Under the pieces are notes generated by a model. That model was not told where the DNA came from. It ran no database searches and saw only the letters and a list, made by a program, of their open reading frames with translations. This document shows, piece after piece, positions 7,610-13,812 of a DNA stretch of 13,812 nt (position 1 is its first letter; every line of letters starts with the position of its first letter). The stretch covers positions 1 to 13,812 of the forward strand of contig OMSY01000148.1 of NCBI GenBank assembly GCA_900313875.1, in the 5' to 3' direction. Source of the DNA: an uncultured Actinomycetes bacterium (lineage in GTDB: Bacteria; Actinomycetota; Coriobacteriia; Coriobacteriales; RUG844). The position numbers were made by a program, and so were the translations under genes.

Positions 7610-8176
7610 ATGCCGATTGCACCCATGAGCGCGGAAGACCTTCGGCACTGGGTCGATGCGCACTCTTCCGAACGCCATCAGCCCCGAAGCGAGTCAGAGA
7701 GGACGGACGCACCGGATGGCGCGCCCCGGGAACGGACGATCAAGCAGGCCATGGTCCGTGCTCAGCGTCTCATAGCCACCCGTGAGCGTTCCTCTTTCGA
7801 GCTGCTCTCGCGACTTGCCACCGCAGGGTATCCCGATGCGGTCTGCGAGGAGGTCGTGGCCCGATGCGTACGCGCCTCCCTCGTCGACGACGAACGGTTC
7901 ACCAGGGTCTATGTCAGCAGCAAGCAGCAGGCAGGATGGGGTAGGGCCCGTATACTGAGGGGGTTGCGCCAAGCGGGGATAGACCCCTCTTCATATCCCG
8001 GGACCTGGGAGGAGTCGTTCGATGACGAGGACGAGCTGCGCCGGGCCCTCTCGCTTCTCGAGCACCATCGCACCTCTTCCAAGGATCCGTATCGGGCGCT
8101 TTACGCGTACCTTATGCGCAAGGGGTTTTCCAGCGAGGTATCCAGTCGGGCCGTCAGCTTGCATCTGAAGGCTTGA
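7610..8176 (+). CDS. recX: RecA regulator RecX
   Basis: RecX binds RecA filaments and modulates their growth and ATPase activity. The 188 residues show the family's three-helix repeats: AQRLIATRERSSFELLSRL (51-69), the LVDDERFTRVYV segment (91-102), which is the most conserved part of RecX, and a C-terminal repeat ending in MRKGFSSEVSSRAV (169-182). Residues 1 to about 42 are a polar, low-complexity extension rich in Arg, Glu and Ser and may be poorly ordered. The ATG at 7610 has only a modest AGGA about eight bases upstream. ATG at 7625, five codons in, is a possible alternative. Translation probably benefits from the nearby recA stop. Confidence 0.88.
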   Translation: MPIAPMSAEDLRHWVDAHSSERHQPRSESERTDAPDGAPRERTIKQAMVRAQRLIATRERSSFELLSRLATAGYPDAVCEEVVARCVRASLVDDERFTRVYVSSKQQAGWGRARILRGLRQAGIDPSSYPGTWEESFDDEDELRRALSLLEHHRTSSKDPYRALYAYLMRKGFSSEVSSRAVSLHLKA

Positions 8177-8518
8177 GCCGCTTGGAGATGATATCGTCCC
8201 TATGCCTGCCTTCCCTTGGCGGCTGTTGTGACATGCTTGCGATCATCGGTTGTGAGAGCATGGTTCTGGGTTCATCGTTGCCCTGTTTGCTTGACGAACA
8301 AGAGGGCAGTGCATATGATGTAGTTTGGCATTGTGAATTCCCTGCAATATGCAGGTTCTGATACAGTATATTAGATTTACGAATCAGGTTATTATTTGGC
8401 TCCCGAGCCTTTCACAGATGCCGGATGCAGCTGTCCGGTCATACAGTCAGTATATCTTCAAGATGGCTTTCGATAGCTGTGTCGCCCGTTAACGTCGTCG
8501 GAATGAAGGGAAGGGCGC
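8177..8518 (+). other. Intergenic region and long leader before rny (342 bases)
   Basis: This stretch is visibly richer in A and T than the flanking genes and holds no convincing ORF. It contains the promoter at 8291-8319 and then a leader of about 190 bases up to the rny start. The leader has the perfect inverted repeat CCTGCA-ATA-TGCAGG (8341-8355). An AT-rich run follows, then a small GGCT/AGCC hairpin (8398-8409) followed by TTT, which looks like a very short terminator or attenuator. No known riboswitch family was recognised. No clear terminator for recX is visible. Confidence 0.5.
8291..8319 (+). promoter_or_regulatory. Sigma-A-type promoter for rny
   Basis: TTGACG (-35, 8291-8296; five of six) and TATGAT (-10, 8314-8319; five of six) are separated by the ideal 17 bases. 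Transcription would start near 8326, giving a leader of about 190 bases before rny. No SOS box overlaps it. Confidence 0.7.
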
Positions 8519-10057
8519 ATGACTTCAACGGCTATCGTCGTCACCATCGTTGTCGCCGTCATCGGTATCGCGCTCGGTCTAGCAATCTCACGTATCCTCG
8601 CGAGCAGTAGGATGAAGAGCGCCGAGGATGCCGCCACAACGCTCATCAAGGATGCGGAGAAGCAGGCCGAGTCCATCAAGAAGGAGGCCTTGGTCGAGGC
8701 CAAGGAAGAAGCCTATCGCATCAAGCAGGACGCGGAGAAGGAAGAGCGCAAGCGCTTCAGCGAGGCCAAGGAGCTGGAGAGCAGGCTCATGCAACGTGAG
8801 GAGACGCTCGACCGACGCGTGGAGTCCCTCGACGCCCGCGAGCACCAGCTCTCGTCGCAAGCCGGACAGATCGAGAAGCGCAAGCGCGACCTTGAAAGCG
8901 CCATGGAGGAGGTGCAGGCGTCTCTCGAGCGCATCGCGGGCATGACGTCTGCAGAGGCGAAGGACGAGCTCATAGAACGCCTCAAGAGCGATGTCGTGCA
9001 CGAGTCGGCGGCCATCATCCGTGATGCCGAGGCGAACGTCCGCGCAGAATGCGACAAGAAGTCGCGCGAGATCCTCTCCTCCGCCATCCAGCGGGTTGCA
9101 GCGGACCACACGGCACGTGTCACCGTGTCGACCATCCATATCCCCAATGACGAGCTCAAGGGCCGTATCATCGGTCGTGAGGGCCGCAACATCCGTGCGT
9201 TCGAACAGCTTACCGGTATCGACCTCATCATCGACGACACCCCTGAATGCGTCTCCATCTCGAGCTTCGACCCCGTCCGTCGTGAGATCGGTCGCATCAC
9301 CCTCGAGAACCTCATCGCCGATGGTCGCATCCACCCTGCACGCATAGAGGAGACCTTCAACAAGGCCACGGAGGAGGTCAACCAGACCATTCAGGAGGCT
9401 GGTGAGCAGGCAGCGTTCGATTCCGGTATCCATGACCTGCATCCGGAGCTCGTGAAGACGCTGGGTCGGCTCAAGTACCGCACCTCATATGGACAGAACG
9501 TCCTCAACCACTCGCTCGAGGTCTCCTATGTGGCGGGGATCATGGCAAGCGAGCTCGGTCTCGACCCGACACAGGCCAAGCGCGCGGGACTGCTCCATGA
9601 TATCGGCAAGGCCATCGACCATGAGGTGGATGGCCCCCACGCGGTCATCGGTGCTGACCTGGCACGCAGGTTGGGGGAGGCCCCGGCCATCGTGCATGCC
9701 ATCGAGGCGCATCATGCGGACGTGGAGCCTTCCACGGTCATCGCCGTCCTCGTTCAGGCAGCTGATGCGGTCTCGGCAGCACGTCCGGGTGCACGTCGGG
9801 AGACCTTCGACAGCTACATCAAGCGTCTCGAGAAGCTCGAAGGCATAGCCAACGCACATGATGGTGTCGAGAACACCTATGCCATGCAGGCAGGTCGCGA
9901 GATCCGCGTCATGGTCCAGCCCGAGAAGGTATCGGACGCAGAATCCATCGTCCTTGCGCATGACATCGCCAAGGAGATCGAGAACGAGATGGAGTACCCT
10001 GGCCAGATCAGGGTCATGGTGATCCGAGAGAGCCGTGCGACGGCGACCGCGAAATAG
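8519..10057 (+). CDS. rny: Ribonuclease Y
   Basis: RNase Y is a membrane-anchored endoribonuclease that starts bulk mRNA decay. The 512 residues follow the family plan. One N-terminal membrane helix (about 4-28) leads into a charged coiled coil (about 35-190). A KH domain carries the GXXG loop in [11 protein letters not shown] (215-225). The HD phosphohydrolase domain has NHSLEV (330-335), [10 protein letters not shown] (358-367) with the metal-binding H360-D361 pair, EAHHAD (396-401), and [16 protein letters not shown] (413-428). The C-terminal tail ends in [11 protein letters not shown] purine-rich ribosome site AAGGGAAGGG lies at 8506-8515. The TAG stop is directly followed by the ATG of the next gene. 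RNase Y is one reason to place the organism with Coriobacteriia rather than other Actinobacteria. Confidence 0.96.
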   Translation: MTSTAIVVTIVVAVIGIALGLAISRILASSRMKSAEDAATTLIKDAEKQAESIKKEALVEAKEEAYRIKQDAEKEERKRFSEAKELESRLMQREETLDRRVESLDAREHQLSSQAGQIEKRKRDLESAMEEVQASLERIAGMTSAEAKDELIERLKSDVVHESAAIIRDAEANVRAECDKKSREILSSAIQRVAADHTARVTVSTIHIPNDELKGRIIGREGRNIRAFEQLTGIDLIIDDTPECVSISSFDPVRREIGRITLENLIADGRIHPARIEETFNKATEEVNQTIQEAGEQAAFDSGIHDLHPELVKTLGRLKYRTSYGQNVLNHSLEVSYVAGIMASELGLDPTQAKRAGLLHDIGKAIDHEVDGPHAVIGADLARRLGEAPAIVHAIEAHHADVEPSTVIAVLVQAADAVSAARPGARRETFDSYIKRLEKLEGIANAHDGVENTYAMQAGREIRVMVQPEKVSDAESIVLAHDIAKEIENEMEYPGQIRVMVIRESRATATAK

Positions 10058-11170
10058 ATGACCGATTCCAGTTCCGACGACCGTCTCCTGAAGCTCGTCT
10101 CGAGGGTATCCGGCGACACCTATCTCAAGGTGGAGGAGGACCTCGGGGCGGGCTTCGTACGTCTGAAGACCGCCGAAGCGGAACGACGACAGGCGAAGCA
10201 TGATATCAGGCGCGTGGAGGACATCGTCATCGAGTTGCTCCGCAATGCACGCGATGCACACGCGGACAACATCTATCTCGCAACGACACGAAGCGATGAT
10301 ATCAGGACCCTGGTGGTCATCGACGACGGGGATGGCATCCCCGAGGAGCTCCATGAACGCATCTTCGATGCACGCGTGACCTCGAAGCTCGATTCCATGG
10401 TGATGGACAGATGGGGCGTACATGGAAGGGGAATGGCGCTCTTCTCCGTGAGGATGAACGCGGTCAGCGCAGAGGTGATGGACTCCGCACCGGGCGCGGG
10501 TACCGCGATCCGTGTCCTGGCCGACTGCAACACGGTACCGGAGCGGAGGGACCAATCGTCCTATCCTGTGATCGAACGCGGGGATGATGATGGTGGATAC
10601 CGCATAGCAAGCGGTCCTCACAACATCATCCGAACCGTACTGGAATTCGCCTTGGAGGAGGCCTCACCGACCGTCTATCTGGGGAGCCCGAGCGAGATCT
10701 GCGCGGCTCTCATCGAACGCGGGTCGGGATACCGTCCGCACAAGGAACCTGCCTTCTCGGCAGAAGGCCATCGGCCGAAGCTGGTCCTGGGGCCTGCGAA
10801 TGCCGCTGATGCGGTGGAACTTGCACGGATTGCATCGAACTTGGGGCTTGAACTGTCGGAACGAACCGCATACCGCGTGCTGAGAGGCGATATAGCACCG
10901 GCCATCCCGCTTCTGGAAGCCATCGAGACGCTTCTGGACGACGATGTGGACAAGGAACGGGAACATGAGGGGGCTTCCTCCTTCGACCCATTCAAGGATA
11001 GGCGGGGTCTCAAGATAGCCGCAGATGACCTTGAGACGTTCTCAGAAGCCCTACAAAAGGCGTTCGCCACGATAGCCGGGAACTATTACCTCAGCTTGCA
11101 GGACAAGCCCTCCATCAAGGTAGGGAAAGACCATATCACCGTCCGCTTCGACATCGAGAAGGAATCCTGA
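10058..11170 (+). CDS. Uncharacterised GHL-type (MutL-like) ATPase, co-translated with rny
   Basis: I do not recognise a named family for the whole 370-residue protein. The N-terminal half is a Bergerat-fold ATPase: N-box ELLRNARDA (59-67), G1 box DDGDGIP (89-95), and a segment ARVTSK (105-110) followed by GVHGRGMALFS (120-130). The TSK plus G-x-x-G-x-G-x-A-L pattern resembles MutL and other GHL ATPases more than histidine kinases, and no phospho-acceptor histidine (H-box) is apparent. Residues about 165-370 show no familiar motif and no MutL endonuclease or dimerisation domain. There is no membrane segment, so it is predicted cytoplasmic. The ATG abuts the rny stop (TAG-ATG) with no clear ribosome site, implying translational coupling and perhaps a role with RNase Y. 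Function unknown. Confidence 0.8.
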   Translation: MTDSSSDDRLLKLVSRVSGDTYLKVEEDLGAGFVRLKTAEAERRQAKHDIRRVEDIVIELLRNARDAHADNIYLATTRSDDIRTLVVIDDGDGIPEELHERIFDARVTSKLDSMVMDRWGVHGRGMALFSVRMNAVSAEVMDSAPGAGTAIRVLADCNTVPERRDQSSYPVIERGDDDGGYRIASGPHNIIRTVLEFALEEASPTVYLGSPSEICAALIERGSGYRPHKEPAFSAEGHRPKLVLGPANAADAVELARIASNLGLELSERTAYRVLRGDIAPAIPLLEAIETLLDDDVDKEREHEGASSFDPFKDRRGLKIAADDLETFSEALQKAFATIAGNYYLSLQDKPSIKVGKDHITVRFDIEKES

Positions 11171-11219
11171 CGGCCAAGACCATGGACAGGGTCGAGGACG
11201 ATGGGTGAATCAAATCCTT

Positions 11220-11249
11220 ACTTTACATAAGATATATTATCAAAGTTTT
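11220..11249 (+). terminator. Possible AT-rich terminator between convergent genes
   Basis: ACTTT (11220-11224) pairs with AAAGT (11242-11246), and inside it ATAA (11227-11230) pairs with TTAT (11237-11240) around a GATATA loop. A T run (11246-11249) follows. The stem has almost no G or C, so it would be weak. It lies 50 bases after the ATPase stop, in front of the convergent minus-strand gene. Confidence 0.3.
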
Positions 11250-11301
11250 AAATCCGAAACGCAGGTCTGGGCCCAGATGGCGGGCAAAGATGGGAAACGG
11301 T

Positions 11302-12150
11302 TCAGTTCCCGATGCTCCCGGCATTCATGAGCTCACCCTCGGAAATGGAGACCACGACATAGTAGGCGTTCTTGGGAAGTCCGGAGTCATCGAAGACTTC
11401 GGACAGGTCACAGCAGGCAACGCGCCAATACATGTATGCCCCGTTGCCAATCGGGTAACAGCCGTATTTGTAGTTGTTGCCGTTGTTGTCGATACCGCTT
11501 GCGATGACCTTCGAGTTGCTCTGTTCCTCGAAACCCTGCTGTGCTATCGCATCGGCTATCGCACGGTCGTTCGTCTTGGATGTGAAATCGGCATACTTCA
11601 ACTTGAGGACCATGGTCGCCTCGTTGTTGGTCGACAGCCACCACGCCCCCCGCAGGAGCACGGCGAGCTCGTCGGTCTTCAGGGAGCCGAGTCCATTCGA
11701 ATAGTAAAGGGCCAACTGCTCCGCGCTGACGTCCTCGGGTATCCTCACGACGTTCAAGGTATCCGATTCCGAGTCATTGATGGAGTACACGGTGCTCTGT
11801 TCCCCTACTGTCTCGGCAATCTGCGCACTCGTGTTCCCGTACAGCTCGATGAGCGTGGGAAGACCACGGTCCACCGGCTCCGAAAGCGCACGTACCGCTT
11901 CCGAGGAGATGTCCCCCGTGTTGTTGCGATGGACCATGAAGGCGCCCAAGGCGACCAAGACGAGTACGCCTGCGACCGCACCTATGATGAGCTTGGTCTT
12001 GAGACGTTCAGGGCTGATGGGATCCTCGTATACCGAACCGTACAGCCCCGCCGGTTCCATGCTGAAGATGGTGCTGGAGACGATCTTGGGCTCGGGCGCT
12101 TTCTTCTGCGCCACGACATACTCACGCTTGAAGACATCGAACAATCCCAT
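11302..12150 (-). CDS. Unknown single-pass membrane protein
   Basis: I do not recognise this 282-residue protein. The start is set by GGAAAGG (complement of 12156-12162), five bases before ATG at 12150. An in-frame ATG at 12207 would add 19 residues but has no such site. The N-terminal 50 residues are charged and Pro-containing (MGLFDVFKREYVVAQKK), followed by one membrane helix (54-73, LIIGAVAGVLVLVALGAFMV). About 209 residues should then be extracytoplasmic. That part is acidic and rich in Asn, Ser and Tyr, with mixed alpha/beta character and cysteines at 231, 246 and 247. There is no cleavable signal peptide, lipobox or sorting motif. It is transcribed toward the rny-ATPase operon and lies downstream of dut on the same strand, but 201 bases separate them, so it probably has its own promoter. 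Confidence 0.7.
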   Translation of the reverse strand: MGLFDVFKREYVVAQKKAPEPKIVSSTIFSMEPAGLYGSVYEDPISPERLKTKLIIGAVAGVLVLVALGAFMVHRNNTGDISSEAVRALSEPVDRGLPTLIELYGNTSAQIAETVGEQSTVYSINDSESDTLNVVRIPEDVSAEQLALYYSNGLGSLKTDELAVLLRGAWWLSTNNEATMVLKLKYADFTSKTNDRAIADAIAQQGFEEQSNSKVIASGIDNNGNNYKYGCYPIGNGAYMYWRVACCDLSEVFDDSGLPKNAYYVVVSISEGELMNAGSIGN

Positions 12151-12184
12151 GATGACCTTTCCCGATGGCATCGATGCAGATGAA

Positions 12185-12211
12185 CCGGATGCAATGACAT
12201 CTGTCATCCGG
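12185..12211 (-). repeat. Nested inverted repeat in the leader of the unknown membrane protein
   Basis: CCGGATG (12185-12191) is perfectly inverted as CATCCGG (12205-12211). Inside it ATGACA (12194-12199) is inverted as TGTCAT (12202-12207) around two bases. The element lies about 23 bases upstream of the gene's ribosome site and could be a repressor operator or an RNA hairpin that controls translation. Confidence 0.5.
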
Positions 12212-12228
12212 TCGACACGACCTATGAC

Positions 12229-12255
12229 ATTCTACCAATAGCCGAAAGGTACCAA
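12229..12255 (-). promoter_or_regulatory. Possible promoter of the unknown membrane protein
   Basis: On the minus strand a -10-like TAGAAT (complement of 12229-12234; five of six) is preceded by TTGGTA (complement of 12250-12255) at a short spacing of 15 bases. The -10 is good but the -35 and spacing are poor. The inverted repeat at 12185-12211 would lie just downstream, near the start of the transcript. Confidence 0.3.
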
Positions 12256-12351
12256 GCGGCTCACTCCTCCAATTCACCTTGGAAATCCATTCAAATGCCG
12301 TAGCTGCAAATATATACCTATAAAGTAAACACTCATGCGTGTCAGGCGAAG

Positions 12352-12801
12352 CTAGCCGTCTCCGCGTGCAACACCGCTGGAACCAAAGCCCCTCTCACCA
12401 CGTTCCGTATCGTCAAGCTCCTCGACCTCGACGACCTCCATGGCAGGCGTCGCGATGATGACGAGCTGGGCTATACGACTCCCCCGCGAGACATGCACGG
12501 CAGCATGCGGGTCGAGGTTGATCGCCGCAATCATCACCTCGCCACGGTATCGGCTGTCGATGAGACCGGGTGCGTTGGCAAGGGTAAGCCCCTGCTTGGA
12601 TGCAAGGCCGCTGCGAGGCAACACCAAACCTGCATGGCCTTCTGGGATGGCGATATGCAGGCCGGTTGGGATAAGCACCCGCTCGAATGGCCCGATCGAG
12701 ATATCGACAGTCGAGGTGAGGTCGAGCCCAGCATCACCAGGATATGCATATGAGGGCAAGGGGACATCCTTGTCCGTGCGCTTGATGAGCAACGGATCCA
12801 T
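12352..12801 (-). CDS. dut: dUTP diphosphatase (dUTPase)
   Basis: Dut hydrolyses dUTP to dUMP and pyrophosphate, keeping uracil out of DNA and supplying dUMP for thymidylate. The 149 residues contain all five motifs of the trimeric family: PGDAGLDL (21-28), PRSGLA (62-67), LANAPGLIDSRYRGEV (74-89, with catalytic Asp82), GSRIAQLV (107-114) and the C-terminal arm RGERGFGSSG (134-143), which closes over the active site. In motif III an Arg (R84) follows DS, where many homologues have Asp. The ATG directly abuts the nrdR stop (TGA-ATG). GAGAGG about nine bases upstream, inside nrdR, is its ribosome site, so nrdR and dut are very likely one operon. Confidence 0.95.
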   Translation of the reverse strand: MDPLLIKRTDKDVPLPSYAYPGDAGLDLTSTVDISIGPFERVLIPTGLHIAIPEGHAGLVLPRSGLASKQGLTLANAPGLIDSRYRGEVMIAAINLDPHAAVHVSRGSRIAQLVIIATPAMEVVEVEELDDTERGERGFGSSGVARGDG

Positions 12802-13248
12802 TCAGCTCAGCCTCTCAAGCTCGGATGTGAACTCCTCAAGGTCCTTGAAATCCTTGTACACGGAGGCGAATCTGATGTAGGCGACCTTGTCGAGTTCCTT
12901 CAACCTGACAAGCACCATGTCACCGAGGACCTTCGAGGAGACCTCGTTGCGATGTCGTTTGCGCACATCGGCCTCCACCTCGTCGATAAGGTCCTCGAGC
13001 TGCTCGGGCTTGATGTTGCGTTTGGCCGTGGCTACGAACAGCCCATGCAGGAGCTTCGAACGGTCGAACGGCTCCATGGAGCCGTCCTTCTTGATGATGA
13101 CGAGCGGAGATTCCTGAGCGTGTTCGTAGGTGGTGAAACGGAAACCGCAGGAGGTGCATTCGCGACGCCTGCGGATGGAAGTGCCATCATCTGAGGAACG
13201 GGAATCGACGACACGGGACTCTTCGTTGGCACAAGACGGGCAACGCAT
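12802..13248 (-). CDS. nrdR: Transcriptional repressor NrdR
   Basis: NrdR senses ATP/dATP and represses ribonucleotide reductase genes. It has 148 residues, typical of the family. The N-terminal zinc ribbon has MRCPSC (C3, C6) and CTSCGFRFTTYE (C31, C34). The ATP-cone domain spans about 48-138, starting with VIIKKDGSMEPFDRSKL and ending with AYIRFASVYKDF (123-134). The start at 13248 is chosen because every NrdR I know begins M-[RK]-C-P. AAAGGAG lies upstream, but 13 bases away. The frame stays open to an ATG at 13353 that has a much stronger ribosome site; using it would add 35 residues. dut follows with no spacing, combining dNTP control with dUTP removal. Confidence 0.95.
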   Translation of the reverse strand: MRCPSCANEESRVVDSRSSDDGTSIRRRRECTSCGFRFTTYEHAQESPLVIIKKDGSMEPFDRSKLLHGLFVATAKRNIKPEQLEDLIDEVEADVRKRHRNEVSSKVLGDMVLVRLKELDKVAYIRFASVYKDFKDLEEFTSELERLS

Positions 13249-13293
13249 GCTGTGTTCAGGGCTCCTTTGCGAATGCCGATGTTTACGCTTTAG

Positions 13294-13323
13294 GTTATAG
13301 CACGCGATATCTTGTGATTGCAA
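13294..13323 (-). promoter_or_regulatory. nrdR-dut promoter with internal palindrome
   Basis: On the minus strand TTGCAA (13318-13323) and TATAAC (complement of 13294-13299) form a -35/-10 pair with an 18-base spacer. The start point would be near 13287, about 40 bases before the nrdR ATG. The spacer holds an imperfect palindrome at 13301-13316 (CAC-N2-GATATC-N2-GTG) that could bind a regulator. It only loosely resembles the known NrdR box. Confidence 0.5.
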
Positions 13324-13389
13324 GGAGCAAGGACACAAAACAAGGTTCGACATGATGACCTCACCTTCCGGGATGAAGCGGCATCAGGA

Positions 13390-13409
13390 CTGCGCTGCAG
13401 GAAGCGCAG
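13390..13409. repeat. Hairpin-forming inverted repeat between the small gene and nrdR
   Basis: CTGCGCT (13390-13396) and AGCGCAG (13403-13409) are perfect inverted arms around a six-base loop, GCAGGA. The element lies between the stop of the small minus-strand gene and nrdR. Neither strand shows a T run next to it, so it is not a standard intrinsic terminator. It might still act as a pause or processing hairpin. Confidence 0.45.
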
Positions 13410-13477
13410 CTCACGGGAATCGACTGGAACGAGATCCCATGGACCAGGGGGATATCGCACAACGGCCCCACGGGCAT

Positions 13478-13750
13478 CTAGAACATGGATGACAGGATCA
13501 TGCATGCAGAGAGGATGCCGGTGGATACGAGCGCGCACCTCAGGAGGTATACCTTGTCCCTGATATCCAGGGTCGAGATCTCGATACCCCTGACCGATCC
13601 CGTCGCAAGCCTGTCCCTGAAGGAGCGGAGGAGCTCGCCGGGCATGGGACATACCCTTTCGTCCGCCATCACGCAGATGACGGGTGCGGGATGCTCCTCG
13701 TCAGCGGCCTTCAGTGCAGATGCGCAAGCGAAATCGTAGATGACTGCCAT
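13478..13750 (-). CDS. Small unknown protein with C-terminal membrane segment
   Basis: I do not recognise this 90-residue protein. The start is set by AGGAAGG on the minus strand, eight bases before ATG at 13750. An in-frame ATG at 13786 would overlap upstream sequence and lacks this support. Residues 1-66 are mixed and charged, with cysteines at 9, 26 and 34. Residues 67-88 (VYLLRCALVSTGILSACMILSS) form one hydrophobic helix right at the C-terminus, so it may be a tail-anchored inner-membrane protein. It lies upstream of nrdR on the same strand. In many Actinobacteria the equivalent place between lexA and nrdR is held by a small LysM membrane protein that inhibits division during SOS. No LysM domain is present in this reading frame, so any relation is speculation. 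Confidence 0.55.
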   Translation of the reverse strand: MAVIYDFACASALKAADEEHPAPVICVMADERVCPMPGELLRSFRDRLATGSVRGIEISTLDIRDKVYLLRCALVSTGILSACMILSSMF

Positions 13751-13812
13751 GGGTATGTCCTTCCTCCCTATCTTGACCTGATGCAACTGTAGCGGTCGGC
13801 ATGGACAGGAAA

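Noticed and set aside
8173..8361. A 62-codon plus-strand ORF overlapping the recX end and the rny promoter.
   Set aside because: It has no ribosome site, contains the good promoter at 8291-8319, and its translation is Cys/Leu/Ser-rich without any recognisable feature; it is most likely non-coding.
6026..8515. GGGNAGGG sequences (6026-6033, 7412-7419, 7939-7946, 8508-8515; one inverted at 4116-4123) resembling E. coli KOPS sites read by FtsK.
   Set aside because: With this GC content about two per strand are expected by chance in 13.8 kb, one coincides with the rny ribosome site, and the motif used by this FtsK is unknown. A genome-wide skew test would be needed.
9485..10621. Long antisense ORF (378 codons) across the rny end and the ATPase start.
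   Set aside because: Both sense genes have catalytic motifs in this stretch, and the antisense translation shows no domain.
11290..12183. Plus-strand ORF (297 codons) opposite the unknown membrane protein.
   Set aside because: The minus-strand frame has a ribosome site, a clean membrane helix and normal composition; the plus-strand translation is irregular, with no domain or ribosome site.
13290..13652. Minus-strand ORF of 120 codons overlapping the small tail-anchored gene and the nrdR promoter.
   Set aside because: No ribosome site and Arg/Pro-rich low-complexity translation; it crosses the promoter region of nrdR. Only the short VVRYPPGPWDL segment drew attention, and it is too weak to call a LysM domain.
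1..13812. CRISPR arrays, insertion sequences, phage genes and rRNA.
   Set aside because: No regularly spaced repeats, transposase motifs, integrase genes or rRNA-like sequences were seen.

Overview
The window is a GC-rich (about 60 percent) bacterial chromosome segment with closely packed housekeeping genes and short AT-rich intergenic stretches. The gene set points to a Coriobacteriia-type actinobacterium. The order rnj end - ftsK - rodZ-like - rimO - pgsA/cinA - recA - recX is the actinobacterial arrangement, but RNase Y, RodZ and RimO occur alongside it. RNase Y in particular is frequent in Firmicutes and Coriobacteriia and rare in other Actinobacteria. The class is an inference from gene content; I cannot name a genus.

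Layout. Positions 1-36 hold the last codons of an upstream gene, probably rnj (RNase J). Positions 183-6186 form a tight plus-strand operon: ftsK (DNA translocase), a RodZ-like membrane HTH protein, rimO, and one ORF fusing PgsA (phosphatidylglycerophosphate synthase) to a CinA C-terminal amidohydrolase. A hairpin at 6276-6301 may end it. Next come recA and recX (6513-8176), read from a promoter with a perfect LexA/SOS palindrome between its -35 and -10 boxes. A 342-base gap carries a good promoter (8291-8319) and a long leader for rny (RNase Y). The rny stop codon abuts the start of an uncharacterised GHL-type ATPase with a MutL-like nucleotide-binding signature.

From 11302 to the right edge all genes lie on the minus strand, convergent with the first block: an unknown single-pass membrane protein, dut (dUTPase), nrdR (ribonucleotide reductase repressor) and a small unknown protein with a C-terminal membrane segment. 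nrdR and dut abut, so dNTP-supply control and dUTP clean-up are linked.

The common themes are chromosome segregation and envelope growth (FtsK, RodZ, PgsA), DNA repair (RecA, RecX), nucleotide pools (NrdR, Dut) and RNA turnover (RNase J end, RNase Y). I see no mobile elements, CRISPR arrays, tRNAs or rRNAs. The parts least explained by known biology are the GHL ATPase coupled to RNase Y, the PgsA-CinA fusion, and the two unknown membrane proteins on the minus strand.
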